Shown piece after piece: positions 9,105 through 18,044 of a stretch of DNA of 64,000 nucleotides. The notes beneath the pieces were generated by a model. That model ran no database searches. It was not told where the DNA came from and was given only the letters and a program-made list of their open reading frames with translations. Origin of the DNA: Paenibacillus sp. FSL R10-2734 (GTDB lineage: Bacteria > Bacillota > Bacilli > Paenibacillales > Paenibacillaceae); contig NZ_CP150170.1 of the NCBI RefSeq assembly GCF_037963865.1, positions 5,270,001 through 5,334,000 of the forward strand. Reading direction: 5' to 3'. How positions within the stretch are numbered: position 1 is the first letter of the stretch; each line of letters starts with the position of its first letter. The position numbers and the translations under genes are program-made.

Positions 9105-9884
9105 CTATCGAACGGTACTCAACAAATGAATACGAGGTTTCTTCTCTGTAGGCACATACTGAACTTCCGCATCCATTCTATATATATCCCGGATCATATC
9201 AGTTGTCATCACTTCATTGGGAGTGCCATACATCGCCTTCTCACCCGCCTGCACTACAACAATACTATCGCTATAAGTAGAAGCTTGATTAAGATCATGC
9301 AGCACCATCACTACGGTCATACCCATGTCTTGATTTAACTCGCGAACAAGCTCAAGCACTTCATGCTGATGAGAAATGTCCAAGTACGTGGTTGGTTCGT
9401 CAAGCAACATGATGAGCGGACGCTGTGCTAAGGCCATTGCAATCCAGGCACGCTGTGATTCACCACCTGACAATGAAGCCACTGCTCGGTCTTTATATTC
9501 CATCAAATGTGTCTTCTCAAGGGCCCAGTGTACTATGTCCATATCCTCTTGGTTCAATCTTTCAAACCACTTTTTGTGTGGATACCTACCATAAGAGACC
9601 AGATCGATCACAGTCATATCACTAGGTGCTTGATTCTTCTGGCTCAGCATGCACATTTTTCGTGCGACTTGTTTGGCGCTCATAGACTTCAGATCTGTAC
9701 CATCGAGTGTGACCGCACCCGTATGATAAGGAATTAGCCGTGATACTGCTTTGAGTAATGTAGATTTGCCGGAGCCGTTCGGTCCTATGATGGAGACAAT
9801 CTCACCCTTTTTTACGGAAAAAGAGAAGTTATTAATCACGCTTTTCTGCTCATACCGAATCGAAATGGAATCGACAGTAAACAT
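9105..9884 (-). CDS. iron/heme ABC transporter ATP-binding protein
   Basis: 259 aa. Walker A is GPNGSGKST, the signature is LSGGESQRAWIAMALAQ, and Walker B is LIMLLDEPTTYLD followed by the switch His in VLHDLNQAS. These are typical of FecE/HmuV ATPases for siderophore, heme or B12 uptake. It is 1 bp from the permease gene and drives that transporter. The HugZ-like neighbour favours heme as cargo. Confidence 0.93.
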   Translation of the reverse strand: MFTVDSISIRYEQKSVINNFSFSVKKGEIVSIIGPNGSGKSTLLKAVSRLIPYHTGAVTLDGTDLKSMSAKQVARKMCMLSQKNQAPSDMTVIDLVSYGRYPHKKWFERLNQEDMDIVHWALEKTHLMEYKDRAVASLSGGESQRAWIAMALAQRPLIMLLDEPTTYLDISHQHEVLELVRELNQDMGMTVVMVLHDLNQASTYSDSIVVVQAGEKAMYGTPNEVMTTDMIRDIYRMDAEVQYVPTEKKPRIHLLSTVR

Positions 9885-9885
9885 G

Positions 9886-10875
9886 TTAGAACGCCTTCTT
9901 TCTCATCAGGTATAGAAAATAAGGTCCACCAATCACAGCCATAAGGATACCCGCAGGGATATCTAGGGGTGCAAATAAGGTACGTCCACCCGTATCCGCA
10001 ATCAACAGCACCAACGCGCCAAGAGCCATACTCATCGGCAAAAGATATTTATAATCTGAACCCACGAGCAATCTCGCCATATGCGGTACAACTAGGCCGA
10101 CAAATCCGATCATTCCAATGGCAGCTACAGAAATAGCTGCTAAAAATACTGCCAGTAAGGAGAGAAGGATACGAATTTGGTTCACATTTTCACCCAGATT
10201 CGAAGCCACCTGATCACCCAGACGAATGATGTTTGCCTTACGAATCGCGAAGAACGATAAGATCCAGCCTGCAATGGCATATGGGAAGACCATCATCAAA
10301 GCATTATTCCCTTTTGCCGCAAGACTGCCGTTAAGCCATTGAACCGCTGCAGGAAGTCTATCGCTGTACATGATTGTTAAGAGGCCGATGACTCCTCCGC
10401 AAAGCGCATTCACAGCAACGCCAGATAAAATAATGGTAATCGGCGAAATGCCGGTTCGTCTCCACGCTAATGCATAGACAATGCCAGCAGCGATTAGCCC
10501 ACCAACAAAAGCAGCAATCGGAATGAACTGAGTATATTGTGGTGCAGCAAGCATTATAACAAGCACACATGCAGCCGCACCACTAGTTACTCCCGTCAAC
10601 CCAGGATCAGCAAGTGGGTTACCCATCACAGCTTGCAGCAGTGCGCCCGAGATCGCTATATTCGCTCCGATGATCATCGCCAGTAATACGCGTGGCAATC
10701 GAATATCCCATATGATGGTGGCATTCACCGCCTTAGACGATGAACCAAAGATCGTGCTGAGTATGTCTGGTATCGGAATGAATACAGAGCCTAGTCCGAT
10801 TGCAATAATCGCGGCAACGAGCGCTAATAGAACCGTTACAATAACAACTATTCTGCTACGAGATGTATTTATCAC
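9886..10875 (-). CDS. FecCD-family iron/heme ABC permease
   Basis: 329 aa with about ten hydrophobic helices, matching the BtuC/FecCD fold. Family motifs include IWDIRLPRVLLAMIIGANIA, ALLQAVMGNPLADPGLTGV and GFVGLVVPHMARLLVGSDY. It forms the membrane channel for the lipoprotein and ATPase encoded beside it. The start is GTG with AAAGGAG 7 nt upstream. The length is normal. Confidence 0.93.
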   Translation of the reverse strand: MINTSRSRIVVIVTVLLALVAAIIAIGLGSVFIPIPDILSTIFGSSSKAVNATIIWDIRLPRVLLAMIIGANIAISGALLQAVMGNPLADPGLTGVTSGAAACVLVIMLAAPQYTQFIPIAAFVGGLIAAGIVYALAWRRTGISPITIILSGVAVNALCGGVIGLLTIMYSDRLPAAVQWLNGSLAAKGNNALMMVFPYAIAGWILSFFAIRKANIIRLGDQVASNLGENVNQIRILLSLLAVFLAAISVAAIGMIGFVGLVVPHMARLLVGSDYKYLLPMSMALGALVLLIADTGGRTLFAPLDIPAGILMAVIGGPYFLYLMRKKAF

Positions 10876-10891
10876 TTGCTGTCTCCTTTAA

Positions 10892-11932
10892 TTATTCATA
10901 GAAGTATTTTGCAATTTCAGTTAGGGCTGTCTCTGCGTTAATGATCGAAGTTACGCCAAACACGCTGTAATCCAAAATTTGGATTTTGTCGTTTTTATAA
11001 GCGGAGAGCTTCGTCCAAGTTTCATTTTTCTCTATTTCTTTTTTGAACTTATCCTTTGTCGCCCCATGATCGCCTGAAGCAAGTACGAGAATGACGTCAG
11101 GATCAGCGGCTACAACGTTCTCCATATTAATTGGGGAGTAAGTGTCTGTAACTTTGAGTACAGAAGTCGCAATGTTATCAGCACCAAGCTTTTTCACCAA
11201 ACTCCCTAAATAAGATTTCTCACTCATAACCATAAAGGAATCAGAAGTTCCAATGACGAGCATCACGCTTGGTAGCTCTTTTCCTTCAGCTAATTTACTT
11301 AGCTCATTTTCTTTATCCAAAATCTTGGTCAAAGCCGCATTCATCTCATCTTTTTTATTAAAATAAGTGCCTAATACTTTAAGGCTAAGCTTCAAATCCT
11401 CGAAGGATTCTGTGCGAAGATATGCTTTTTTCAAATCCATTCCTTCCAGTGTCTTGTCTAGCGTGCTTCGAAGCGATTCCGCTCCCAGTAGCAGGTCTGG
11501 CTCAAGCTTTGTTACTACTTCAAGATCTGGTGCCATTGGGGAACCAATTTTATCTATCGTTTCAAAATCAGCAGGGATTGGATTCGTTGAAGTAGGTACT
11601 CCAACTGGTGTTATTCCGAGCAAGTAGAGCATTTCTGTTAACGGTACAGAGGTAGTTACAATACGCTGTGGAACTGTGGCTGGAAATTGGCTCAACGCCT
11701 CATTGAACAATGCTTCGTCTACACCATCATTCTCCAGACTGTACACTTTACCAGTAGCTTCGGCTGTGTTCGTTGTTTCTTTGTTATTTGCTGCAGTTAC
11801 TTCTTTCGTTTCATTAGCGGCTATGCTCGTTACTGCTTCATTCTTCGCTTGATTGTCCGCTGTATTGGTGGACGAACATGCAGTCATTGCACTAAGTGCT
11901 GCAACAGCCAAAAGTACTAATAATTTTTTCAA
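10892..11932 (-). CDS. iron/heme ABC transporter substrate-binding lipoprotein
   Basis: 346 aa. The signal peptide MKKLLVLLAVAALSAMTAC ends in a lipobox with the lipidated Cys at residue 19, followed by a Ser/Thr/Asn-rich linker. The body is a class III (BtuF/FhuD-like) binding protein with RIVTTSVPLTEMLYLLGITPVG and NMENVVAADPDVILV. It starts at TTG, with GGAGGG 7 nt upstream. It is the first gene of the Fur-boxed operon and captures the ligand outside the membrane. The ligand is inferred as heme from the HugZ-like neighbour. Confidence 0.9.
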   Translation of the reverse strand: MKKLLVLLAVAALSAMTACSSTNTADNQAKNEAVTSIAANETKEVTAANNKETTNTAEATGKVYSLENDGVDEALFNEALSQFPATVPQRIVTTSVPLTEMLYLLGITPVGVPTSTNPIPADFETIDKIGSPMAPDLEVVTKLEPDLLLGAESLRSTLDKTLEGMDLKKAYLRTESFEDLKLSLKVLGTYFNKKDEMNAALTKILDKENELSKLAEGKELPSVMLVIGTSDSFMVMSEKSYLGSLVKKLGADNIATSVLKVTDTYSPINMENVVAADPDVILVLASGDHGATKDKFKKEIEKNETWTKLSAYKNDKIQILDYSVFGVTSIINAETALTEIAKYFYE

Positions 11933-11974
11933 AATCTATCCCTCCGAATATGTATAATTATGCGTTTCATATAG

Positions 11975-11989
11975 TGATAATGATTTTCA
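11975..11989 (-). promoter_or_regulatory. Fur box 1
   Basis: TGATAATGATTTTCA matches the 7-1-7 Fur consensus TGATAATnATTATCA with one mismatch. It lies about 40 bp upstream of the lipoprotein start. Confidence 0.75.
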
Positions 11990-12007
11990 TTTTCACTTAT
12001 CTTACCT

Positions 12008-12037
12008 ATGATAATCGTTATCAATGAAAAGTGTCAA
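12008..12037 (-). promoter_or_regulatory. sigma-A promoter covered by Fur box 2
   Basis: On the minus strand, TTGACA (12032-12037) and TATCAT (12008-12013) are 18 bp apart. A perfect 7-1-7 Fur palindrome TGATAATCGTTATCA (12009-12023) covers the -10 and part of the spacer, so Fur-Fe would block RNA polymerase directly. Confidence 0.85.
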
Positions 12038-12333
12038 GAATTTTATTTTAATTTTAAATTAGCATAATTCCCTTTGGCATCCGTTTAAGAGAATGACCGT
12101 TTCTCGTAAAAATATAAGGATTATGTATAGTGTGAAACTCAAACGTTCTTATATCTATACAAAAAAAACACGCCCAAAGGACATGGTCAATATGCATAAG
12201 AAACCTAATTTACTTATAACTTGCGAGAATCTTCACTTTTAAACAGCCACAGCTTACCACGATACAGATTACCTCTGCCACTACAAAGGAAAGCCATCGA
12301 CCTGCATATCCAAGTAAAGGAATAGGCTTATAC

Positions 12334-12376
12334 AAAAAAAACAGCACGCGGCGATATAGTATCGACACATGCTGTT
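12334..12376 (-). terminator. terminator of the basic small protein gene
   Basis: The stem ACAGCA/TGCTGT has a second nested stem CGATA/TATCG, followed by T8 on the minus strand. The rest of the gap from 12040 to 12333 shows no gene. Confidence 0.75.
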
Positions 12377-12407
12377 ACGTACTTGAGAATTCCTAGGCTA
12401 GTCCAAA

Positions 12408-12782
12408 TTAAAATCTTGCAACAAAAAATTCGCGACCAGATGGAACGTTAAAGCTTCTTAAAGCATTTCCATTCTCATCATTTAACGTGAGCAGATAAGC
12501 TACTGTAGTTAAAGTCGAGACTGTTGGAAATCTAACTACACCAAACTCGTCGAAATCAGCGGTTATTGGTGGATTTCCAGTTCGTATTAATGAAGCTGTC
12601 CACCCCGCAGTGTCTTTAGGTGTTCCAGTTGCATTTGTACCAATAGCGACCACAATAAATCTGTCTAAAGTCTGTCTAACTCTCCGTTTCTTTCTCGTTG
12701 CAGCAGCCTTCGCTTTTTTAGCCGCGAGGGCTTTGGCCGCCATAACTGCTTGCTTATTGACTGGTTTCTTAATAATTGCCAT
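12408..12782 (-). CDS. hypothetical protein with a basic Lys/Ala-rich N-terminus
   Basis: 124 aa, family not recognised. Residues 1-36 are highly basic and alanine-rich (KALAAKKAKAAATRKKRRVR), like a histone-H1-type or nucleic-acid-binding tail. Residues 40-124 look like a small beta-domain (FIVVAIGTNATGTPKDTAGW, then VPSGREFFVARF). There is no signal peptide or membrane segment. The ATG has GGTGA 5 nt upstream, and a strong terminator follows, so it is a real single-gene unit. It is divergent from the subtilisin-like protease. Confidence 0.65.
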   Translation of the reverse strand: MAIIKKPVNKQAVMAAKALAAKKAKAAATRKKRRVRQTLDRFIVVAIGTNATGTPKDTAGWTASLIRTGNPPITADFDEFGVVRFPTVSTLTTVAYLLTLNDENGNALRSFNVPSGREFFVARF

Positions 12783-12900
12783 TTACTTCACCACTTTCTT
12801 TTTAGGATACGTTAGTAAATGCAAGATTAGGAGTGCTTGACCTCACTTTTACCTACAAATCTACAAATGTGTTAACTTCTCTTGATTCATAGATTCGTAT

Positions 12901-12925
12901 CCACTGGATCAGTGGTGCATATAAT
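12901..12925 (+). promoter_or_regulatory. putative protease promoter with a palindrome
   Basis: TATAAT at 12920-12925 is preceded by a perfect palindrome CCACTG-GAT-CAGTGG (12901-12915). No good -35 is visible, which suggests activator control or another sigma factor. CATATAAT would also suit a sporulation-type -10. Confidence 0.35.
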
Positions 12926-12951
12926 GCAATGGTGAGGTGATCCATTAATAA

Positions 12952-14199
12952 ATGAGCCGACAATTGTGGCTAGAGCAAAATAGTTCAAGGATCCATAAGG
13001 CGCTGAGGCAAAGAATCGAGCAATCCCAAGTCCCTCGTGGTAAATCCGCTAAAATTCCTATCATTATCAAATTCAAACAAAAAATGACCCCAGCACAGCT
13101 GAAGTCATTACAAAAACATTTAGAATTACACGACTTCCCTATCAAACATCACCTCCCCATGCTGAATTCAGTATCCTCACGAGTTTCGATGAAATGTCTG
13201 AAGCAGATGTGCGGTTGGCATGGGATCGATAAAATCTATGTAGACGGAATCAAAAAAAAATCACTTTCTATAGCAACACCATCCATCGGTTCTACCTCCA
13301 TCCAACAGAAGCAGGGACTCACCGGAAAAGGCATCAACATTGCCATTCTCGATACGGGAGTGTATCGGCACCCGGATCTAACTCGGCCCGCTAATCGAAT
13401 TGTCTGCTTTAAAGATTTCATTAATCATAGACAACTACCTTATGACGATAACGGCCATGGAACTCATATCGCAGGGGATGCAGCAGGCAACGGATGGATG
13501 AGCAAAGGGAAATACAAAAGCCCTGCTCCAGAGGCAGGAATCGTTGGGGTCAAAGTACTCGATAAAAATGGTGACGGATATGACTCTACGATTATTAAAG
13601 GAATCGAGTGGTGTATTGCTAATCGGAAACGATTAAAACTACGAATCCTTTCGATGTCATTCGGGGGTACAGTAAATTCACCTTGTTCTGACGATCCATT
13701 GTGCCAAGCTGTAGAAAAAGCAATTAAAGCTGGTCTTACTGTTGTAATAGCGGCCGGAAACAGTGGTCCTAAGCGGAGTACGATCGAATCTCCAGGGATT
13801 AGTCCTTCAGCAATTACTGTCGGTGCTGTGGATGATCGTCGCACGCTCACACAAAAGGACGACCGGATAACTTGGTTTTCCAGCCGTGGACCGGCACCGG
13901 GAGGGCGAAAAAAACCAGACCTCGTAGCCCCTGGGGAGACGATTATCTCCCTTCGTGCTCCTCGGTCCAAGCTGGATCGAGAACTTCCTTACTTGCGGAT
14001 TGCTAAAGATTACTTTGTGCTGTCCGGCACCAGCGTCTCGACACCCATCGTCTCTGGTGTGATCGCTCAATTACTGCAAAAGCGTCCTTCTCTTACTCCC
14101 AAGCAAGTGAAATCCATACTGAAAAAGAACACATTTCGCCTTAAACTAAATCCAAACACAGCAGGATGCGGTGAGATCAATGCCCGATTCTTATCGTAA
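12952..14199 (+). CDS. S8 family subtilisin-like serine protease
   Basis: 415 aa. The catalytic triad is visible: Asp134 in AILDTGV, His169 in NGHGTH, Ser361 in SGTSVSTP, plus the oxyanion Asn270 in AAGNSG. Residues 34-100 resemble an I9-like pro-region (IPIIIKFKQKMTPAQLKSLQ). No signal peptide is seen, so it resembles AprX-type proteases rather than classical secreted subtilisins. The ATG has GAGGTGAT about 10 nt upstream. The last 9 bp overlap the end of the convergent methyltransferase gene, with no terminator between. Confidence 0.92.
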   Translation: MSRQLWLEQNSSRIHKALRQRIEQSQVPRGKSAKIPIIIKFKQKMTPAQLKSLQKHLELHDFPIKHHLPMLNSVSSRVSMKCLKQMCGWHGIDKIYVDGIKKKSLSIATPSIGSTSIQQKQGLTGKGINIAILDTGVYRHPDLTRPANRIVCFKDFINHRQLPYDDNGHGTHIAGDAAGNGWMSKGKYKSPAPEAGIVGVKVLDKNGDGYDSTIIKGIEWCIANRKRLKLRILSMSFGGTVNSPCSDDPLCQAVEKAIKAGLTVVIAAGNSGPKRSTIESPGISPSAITVGAVDDRRTLTQKDDRITWFSSRGPAPGGRKKPDLVAPGETIISLRAPRSKLDRELPYLRIAKDYFVLSGTSVSTPIVSGVIAQLLQKRPSLTPKQVKSILKKNTFRLKLNPNTAGCGEINARFLS

Positions 14200-15000
14200 A
14201 TTCACCTCTCTTTTAAAGGCAGTGATTACGGAAACCGACAATTCTTCTGTAAATATACCCATAGGCTCTATTTCTAATAAAGCTGATTTCATATCATTTT
14301 CAAAACGATCTATGTTCCCTCCAAATAAACGCCTTGTAGCATAAGATGTAGAATATAAATTTCCTATAATCGAATCGACAGTCCAAGTGATTGAATAACT
14401 CGGTAAAACATGTCTTTCAACGTGTGCAAAGCTGGATCTCATGATAACATTCTCATGTCTTTCTTGGGGATGCTTATATGTACTCTTGCCGGCTATTCTT
14501 TCGTCACCTAACCAGTATTTTATTACTTCATTTACCTTTAGCTGCCAAGCTAAAGGTTCTTGTTGTTGATTAAAAGTATCAATAACAGCAATGCCACCAT
14601 TATCCTCTAAACTATGATATAGAATTTCAAGAATAGATTCTCGGTCCATCCAGTGAAACGCTTTGGCCATGATGGTGAGACGCAAAGAACCCCAATCATT
14701 CGCCAGTTCTTCCGCTCTACCTTGCAGCCATCTAAAGTTATCTACCCTATAGTTGTTAGACAGACGAATTGCCTCGTCTAGCATTTCCTGTTCCGTATCT
14801 ACGCCTAGAATTTCTTCAAACCAATCACTAAATCTTAACGCTAACTGCCCCGTACCACAGCCTAAATCAAGCAGCCGACCTTCTCCGTTTAGCGAAAACT
14901 TGTGAATTAAGAAGCGAATAAGTGATGAGGGGTACTGTGGGCGATATTCTGAATAGTACGTTGCAGTACCTTTAAATAAATCCGGACCATATTCATTCAT
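14191..15000 (-). CDS. class I SAM-dependent methyltransferase
   Basis: 269 aa. Motif I is RLLDLGCGTGQLALRF, with the acidic residue of motif II in EEILGVDTEQEMLD. AKAFHWMDRESIL is typical of the UbiE/COQ5-like Methyltransf_11 group. The substrate cannot be told. The ATG has GAGGAGGG 8 nt upstream. It is monocistronic, between a convergent protease gene and a divergent GntR operon. Confidence 0.85.
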   Translation of the reverse strand: MNEYGPDLFKGTATYYSEYRPQYPSSLIRFLIHKFSLNGEGRLLDLGCGTGQLALRFSDWFEEILGVDTEQEMLDEAIRLSNNYRVDNFRWLQGRAEELANDWGSLRLTIMAKAFHWMDRESILEILYHSLEDNGGIAVIDTFNQQQEPLAWQLKVNEVIKYWLGDERIAGKSTYKHPQERHENVIMRSSFAHVERHVLPSYSITWTVDSIIGNLYSTSYATRRLFGGNIDRFENDMKSALLEIEPMGIFTEELSVSVITAFKREVNLR

Positions 15001-15162
15001 AGTTTCACCCTCCTCTTTTTTCTAATAGGAGAAAATCATAGCAGACATCCAAATAAAATAAAAGGCTGTTCGGAGCGAATCTGGATCGCCTTTTATTTAT
15101 GTAAATAAGTCTAAATACGCGACATTTGGGCTCAGAGAATCAAACAATGTACATAGAAATTA

Positions 15163-15213
15163 TTGACAAACAAGTTCCTTGGCTGTATGGTTAATTACAT
15201 AACTAACTAACCA
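15163..15213 (+). promoter_or_regulatory. promoter and GntR operator of the YtrA-type operon
   Basis: TTGACA (15163-15168) and TATGGT (15186-15191) are 17 bp apart. A 24-bp imperfect palindrome with GGTTA/TAACC ends (15190-15213) overlaps the -10 end and start site. That is where an autorepressing YtrA-like regulator would bind. Confidence 0.7.
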
Positions 15214-15233
15214 ATGAACTTGGCGGTGAATAC

Positions 15234-15602
15234 ATGGGAAACTTGATGGACGATAATCGACCGATATTTATGCAGATCGCCGAACGAATTGAAAATGACA
15301 TCATCGAAGAAACATTGCTTGAAGAAACGCAGGTTCCTTCAACCAATCAGTTTGCGGTCTTCTACCAGATCAATCCGGCGACGGCTGCGAAAGGTGTGAA
15401 TTTGCTTGTGGACCAAGGAATTTTATACAAAAAGCGAGGAATCGGCATGTTTGTAGCTTCTGGAGCGCGCGCAGTATTGATGGAGAAGAGAAAAGAACAA
15501 TTTTATGAGCAGTATGTTGTAACTATGATTCGTGAAGCTCAGAAATTAGGAATTACGTTAGATCAATTAACGAATATGATTCAGAGGGGAGATAAGTCAT
15601 GA
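15234..15602 (+). CDS. GntR family regulator, YtrA type
   Basis: 122 aa. The winged helix includes RPIFMQIAERIENDIIEE and STNQFAVFYQINPATAAKGVNL. The short C-terminal tail without a large ligand domain is characteristic of YtrA-subfamily GntR regulators, which usually sit in front of ABC transporter genes. It overlaps the ATPase gene as ATGA. The start at 15234 has a GGCGGTG site; ATG 15246 is an alternative. Confidence 0.88.
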   Translation: MGNLMDDNRPIFMQIAERIENDIIEETLLEETQVPSTNQFAVFYQINPATAAKGVNLLVDQGILYKKRGIGMFVASGARAVLMEKRKEQFYEQYVVTMIREAQKLGITLDQLTNMIQRGDKS

Positions 15603-16492
15603 ACGAAGTCGTTGAAATCAAAGGACTGACCAAATCGTATGGAAAAGTAACAGTGATCGATGAAATCACTTTTTCTTTGGAACAAAACAAAATATATGGG
15701 CTGCTCGGCCGTAATGGTGCAGGTAAAACAACGATCATGCACATGATCACCGCTCAGCTATTTCCCACAAGTGGTGATTTGAAAGTATTCGGGGAACATC
15801 CCTATGAGAACAACCGTGTTTTAAGTCAGATCTGCTTCATTAAGGAAGGTCAAAAGTATCCAGATACGTACCGAATTATCGATGTGCTGGAGATATCTGC
15901 GTTATTTTTCCCAAACTTTGATCGGGAATATGCTCACTCTTTAATCAAGGATTTCAATCTACCTTTAAAAAGAAGAATAAAGAAGCTGTCCAGAGGAATG
16001 CTGTCGGCGGTGGGCATTGTAATAGGCCTAGCTAGTCGCGCTCCGCTGACTATTTTTGACGAACCCTATTTAGGTCTCGATGCTGTGGCTAGAAGCCTAT
16101 TTTACGATCGATTAATTGAGGATTATTCAGAATATCCACGAACGGTTGTCTTGTCTACACATTTGATTGACGAGGTGAGCCAGCTGTTAGAGCATGTCAT
16201 TGTTATCGACAACGGTAAGCTAATTATCAATGAAGATGCTGAAGCGCTTCGCGGGCGAGCTACTAAGGTTATTGGTGCGGCTGCGAAGGTTGAAGATTTC
16301 ATTTCTGGTAAAGAGACCATCGCAAGAGAGTCCATAGGTGGATTACTTTCTGCTACCGTAATTGGCTTAAAGTCAACAGATCTGTCACGCGCTGAGATGC
16401 TCGGTCTGGAGATCTCACCTATATCTTTACAGCAGTTAATTGTTCATCTCACAAATAGAAAATCCCAAGGGAAGGAAGTGGCACCGCAATGA
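15599..16492 (+). CDS. ABC transporter ATP-binding protein (YtrB-like)
   Basis: 297 aa. Walker A is GRNGAGKTT, the signature is KLSRGMLSAVGIV (the LSRGM variant common beside YtrA regulators), and Walker B is APLTIFDEPYLGLD. A C-terminal regulatory extension follows from about residue 220. It is coupled to both neighbours by 4-bp overlaps. It powers the permease encoded next; the cargo is unknown, with cell-envelope stress or antibiotic detoxification as family-based guesses. Confidence 0.9.
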   Translation: MNEVVEIKGLTKSYGKVTVIDEITFSLEQNKIYGLLGRNGAGKTTIMHMITAQLFPTSGDLKVFGEHPYENNRVLSQICFIKEGQKYPDTYRIIDVLEISALFFPNFDREYAHSLIKDFNLPLKRRIKKLSRGMLSAVGIVIGLASRAPLTIFDEPYLGLDAVARSLFYDRLIEDYSEYPRTVVLSTHLIDEVSQLLEHVIVIDNGKLIINEDAEALRGRATKVIGAAAKVEDFISGKETIARESIGGLLSATVIGLKSTDLSRAEMLGLEISPISLQQLIVHLTNRKSQGKEVAPQ

Positions 16493-17172
16493 ACCATATG
16501 ACAGGCATATTAAAAATGCACTACAGAGATAAATGGCTATGGCTGTTTATGCCTTGGATCATATTGTTGTCCAGTTTTTTCGTTAATCTCGTCTTAGCCT
16601 TTTTTATGCAAGAGCCTATGTATACTGGTGGCCTAGCCTCTATCTTCATTTACATGTTTGTTACAGGTGTCATCATTTTAGTACAGACCTTCCCTTTTGC
16701 CCTAGGCTTAAGCTTACGAAGAACGGATTATTTCTTCGGCACATCCTTAATGGCTGTTATAACAAGTGCCATCTTCTCACTTCTACTGTTCCTGCTATCC
16801 ATTATAGAAAGCAAATTAACACCTGGCTGGGGTGTGCAGCTACATTATTTTCACGTGCCATATTTAAATGATGGTACTGTCCTAGAACAGCTGTGGATCT
16901 ATTTCGTGATTATGTTGCATATGTTTTATCTGGGATTTGTTATATCCAGTATCTTCCGGAGATTTGGGAAAAGCGGCTTATTCATTTTCGGTGCAGTCAT
17001 GTTCATTCTATACAGCATCGCTGGATTTTTAATGACTTATTATAAGTGGTGGGGAGATCTATTTAACTGGTTTGCTGGAAATACCGCATTTGAACTTGCC
17101 TTGTGGACCATGCCTTTGACGGTTTTATGTGCACTCTTGTCGTTCTGGATGCTTCGGAAGTCTACAGTCTAA
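16489..17172 (+). CDS. ABC transporter permease of the GntR operon
   Basis: 227 aa with about six hydrophobic segments (for example WLWLFMPWIILLSSFFVNLV and SAIFSLLLFLLSIIE), and no signal peptide. It overlaps the ATPase gene as ATGA, so it is the membrane partner. No characterised family motif was recognised. Confidence 0.85.
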   Translation: MNHMTGILKMHYRDKWLWLFMPWIILLSSFFVNLVLAFFMQEPMYTGGLASIFIYMFVTGVIILVQTFPFALGLSLRRTDYFFGTSLMAVITSAIFSLLLFLLSIIESKLTPGWGVQLHYFHVPYLNDGTVLEQLWIYFVIMLHMFYLGFVISSIFRRFGKSGLFIFGAVMFILYSIAGFLMTYYKWWGDLFNWFAGNTAFELALWTMPLTVLCALLSFWMLRKSTV

Positions 17173-17177
17173 AATAA

Positions 17178-17192
17178 CCCCACAAAGTGGGG
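17178..17192 (+). terminator. short hairpin after the ABC permease
   Basis: CCCCAC-AAA-GTGGGG forms a perfect 6-bp stem 5 bp after the permease stop. It lacks a T-run, so it may only reduce expression of the next gene. Confidence 0.35.
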
Positions 17193-17276
17193 CCTTGATT
17201 CGATGCTAATTCAGGTACTTTGCGGGGAGCCCCGAAACGACCGCTTGAAACAGTCAATTACACAAGGAGGTACGGT

Positions 17277-17807
17277 ATGGAATATGTGAGGGACTACACC
17301 ATGTACGCAGCCATATTCGGTATGTTTAGTTTTAGTTGGTTTGGTTGGGCACAAGAAAATCCCAGATCCAGCTGGCGAAAATACATTGGCATATCTTCTG
17401 GTGTAGCCCTTCTCATCTGCTTGATCGGTGTCTATCTAAGTGTAACGAACTGGGATGCTCCCTCCGTTTTGAATGATAAGACCTCATTTGATAATTATCT
17501 AATTTCTGTTTATATTGAATTCTTTTTAGCTGGTGCGGGAGCTTCTATATTGATGAAATGTAAGTATAATGATTACACTGCTCCTTGGATCGCCTTTATT
17601 GTAGGTATTCATTTCATTGGTCTGAAAAGTGTCTTTAACGATTTCAGTTTATACATTTTAGCAGCACTTCTCGTTGTTGTTTCTATTGCTTCACTATTCA
17701 TATCTAAAAAGCTTAAGGTCGCAAACAGTGCAATTACAGGCATTGGCGCAGGAACGGTATTGTTTGCCTTTGCGCTATTAGGTTTAATTCGATATTTATT
17801 AAGCTAA
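17277..17807 (+). CDS. hypothetical multi-pass membrane protein
   Basis: 176 aa with five or six hydrophobic helices (YAAIFGMFSFSWFGWAQ, GVALLICLIGVYLSV, LYILAALLVVVSIASLFIS, AGTVLFAFALLGLIRYLL). The family was not recognised. I chose ATG 17277 because AGGAGG lies 6 nt upstream; an upstream TTG at 17220 has no site. It follows the GntR/ABC operon by about 100 bp and may be co-expressed with it. Confidence 0.72.
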   Translation: MEYVRDYTMYAAIFGMFSFSWFGWAQENPRSSWRKYIGISSGVALLICLIGVYLSVTNWDAPSVLNDKTSFDNYLISVYIEFFLAGAGASILMKCKYNDYTAPWIAFIVGIHFIGLKSVFNDFSLYILAALLVVVSIASLFISKKLKVANSAITGIGAGTVLFAFALLGLIRYLLS

Positions 17808-17996
17808 GATCTTAGCATGCTCATCTTGCTAAGCGTTAAGTACCTTTATAAAGAACTTTCATGAGCCTTCGATGCACATCTCAGAAAGAAAATGATATAC
17901 ACTTATTCATCCATACCTTTCGCTGAACTAGAGAAAGCCTGCAAATGATCAGCTTTTTGTACATGATATCTTCTTCATTAAGTTCAAAGGCAATTC

Positions 17997-18025
17997 TGGG
18001 GCATTTATGCCCCACTTTCTGCTTC
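17997..18025 (+). terminator. possible terminator
   Basis: A perfect 7-bp stem TGGGGCA/TGCCCCA with loop TTTA is followed by a pyrimidine-rich tail. It lies 190 bp past the membrane protein stop. Confidence 0.4.
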
Positions 18026-18044
18026 TTCTCAGTCTCAATTACTG

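Noticed and set aside
13464..13970. 168-codon minus-strand frame
   Set aside because: Antisense to the protease catalytic core, which has clear family motifs on the plus strand.
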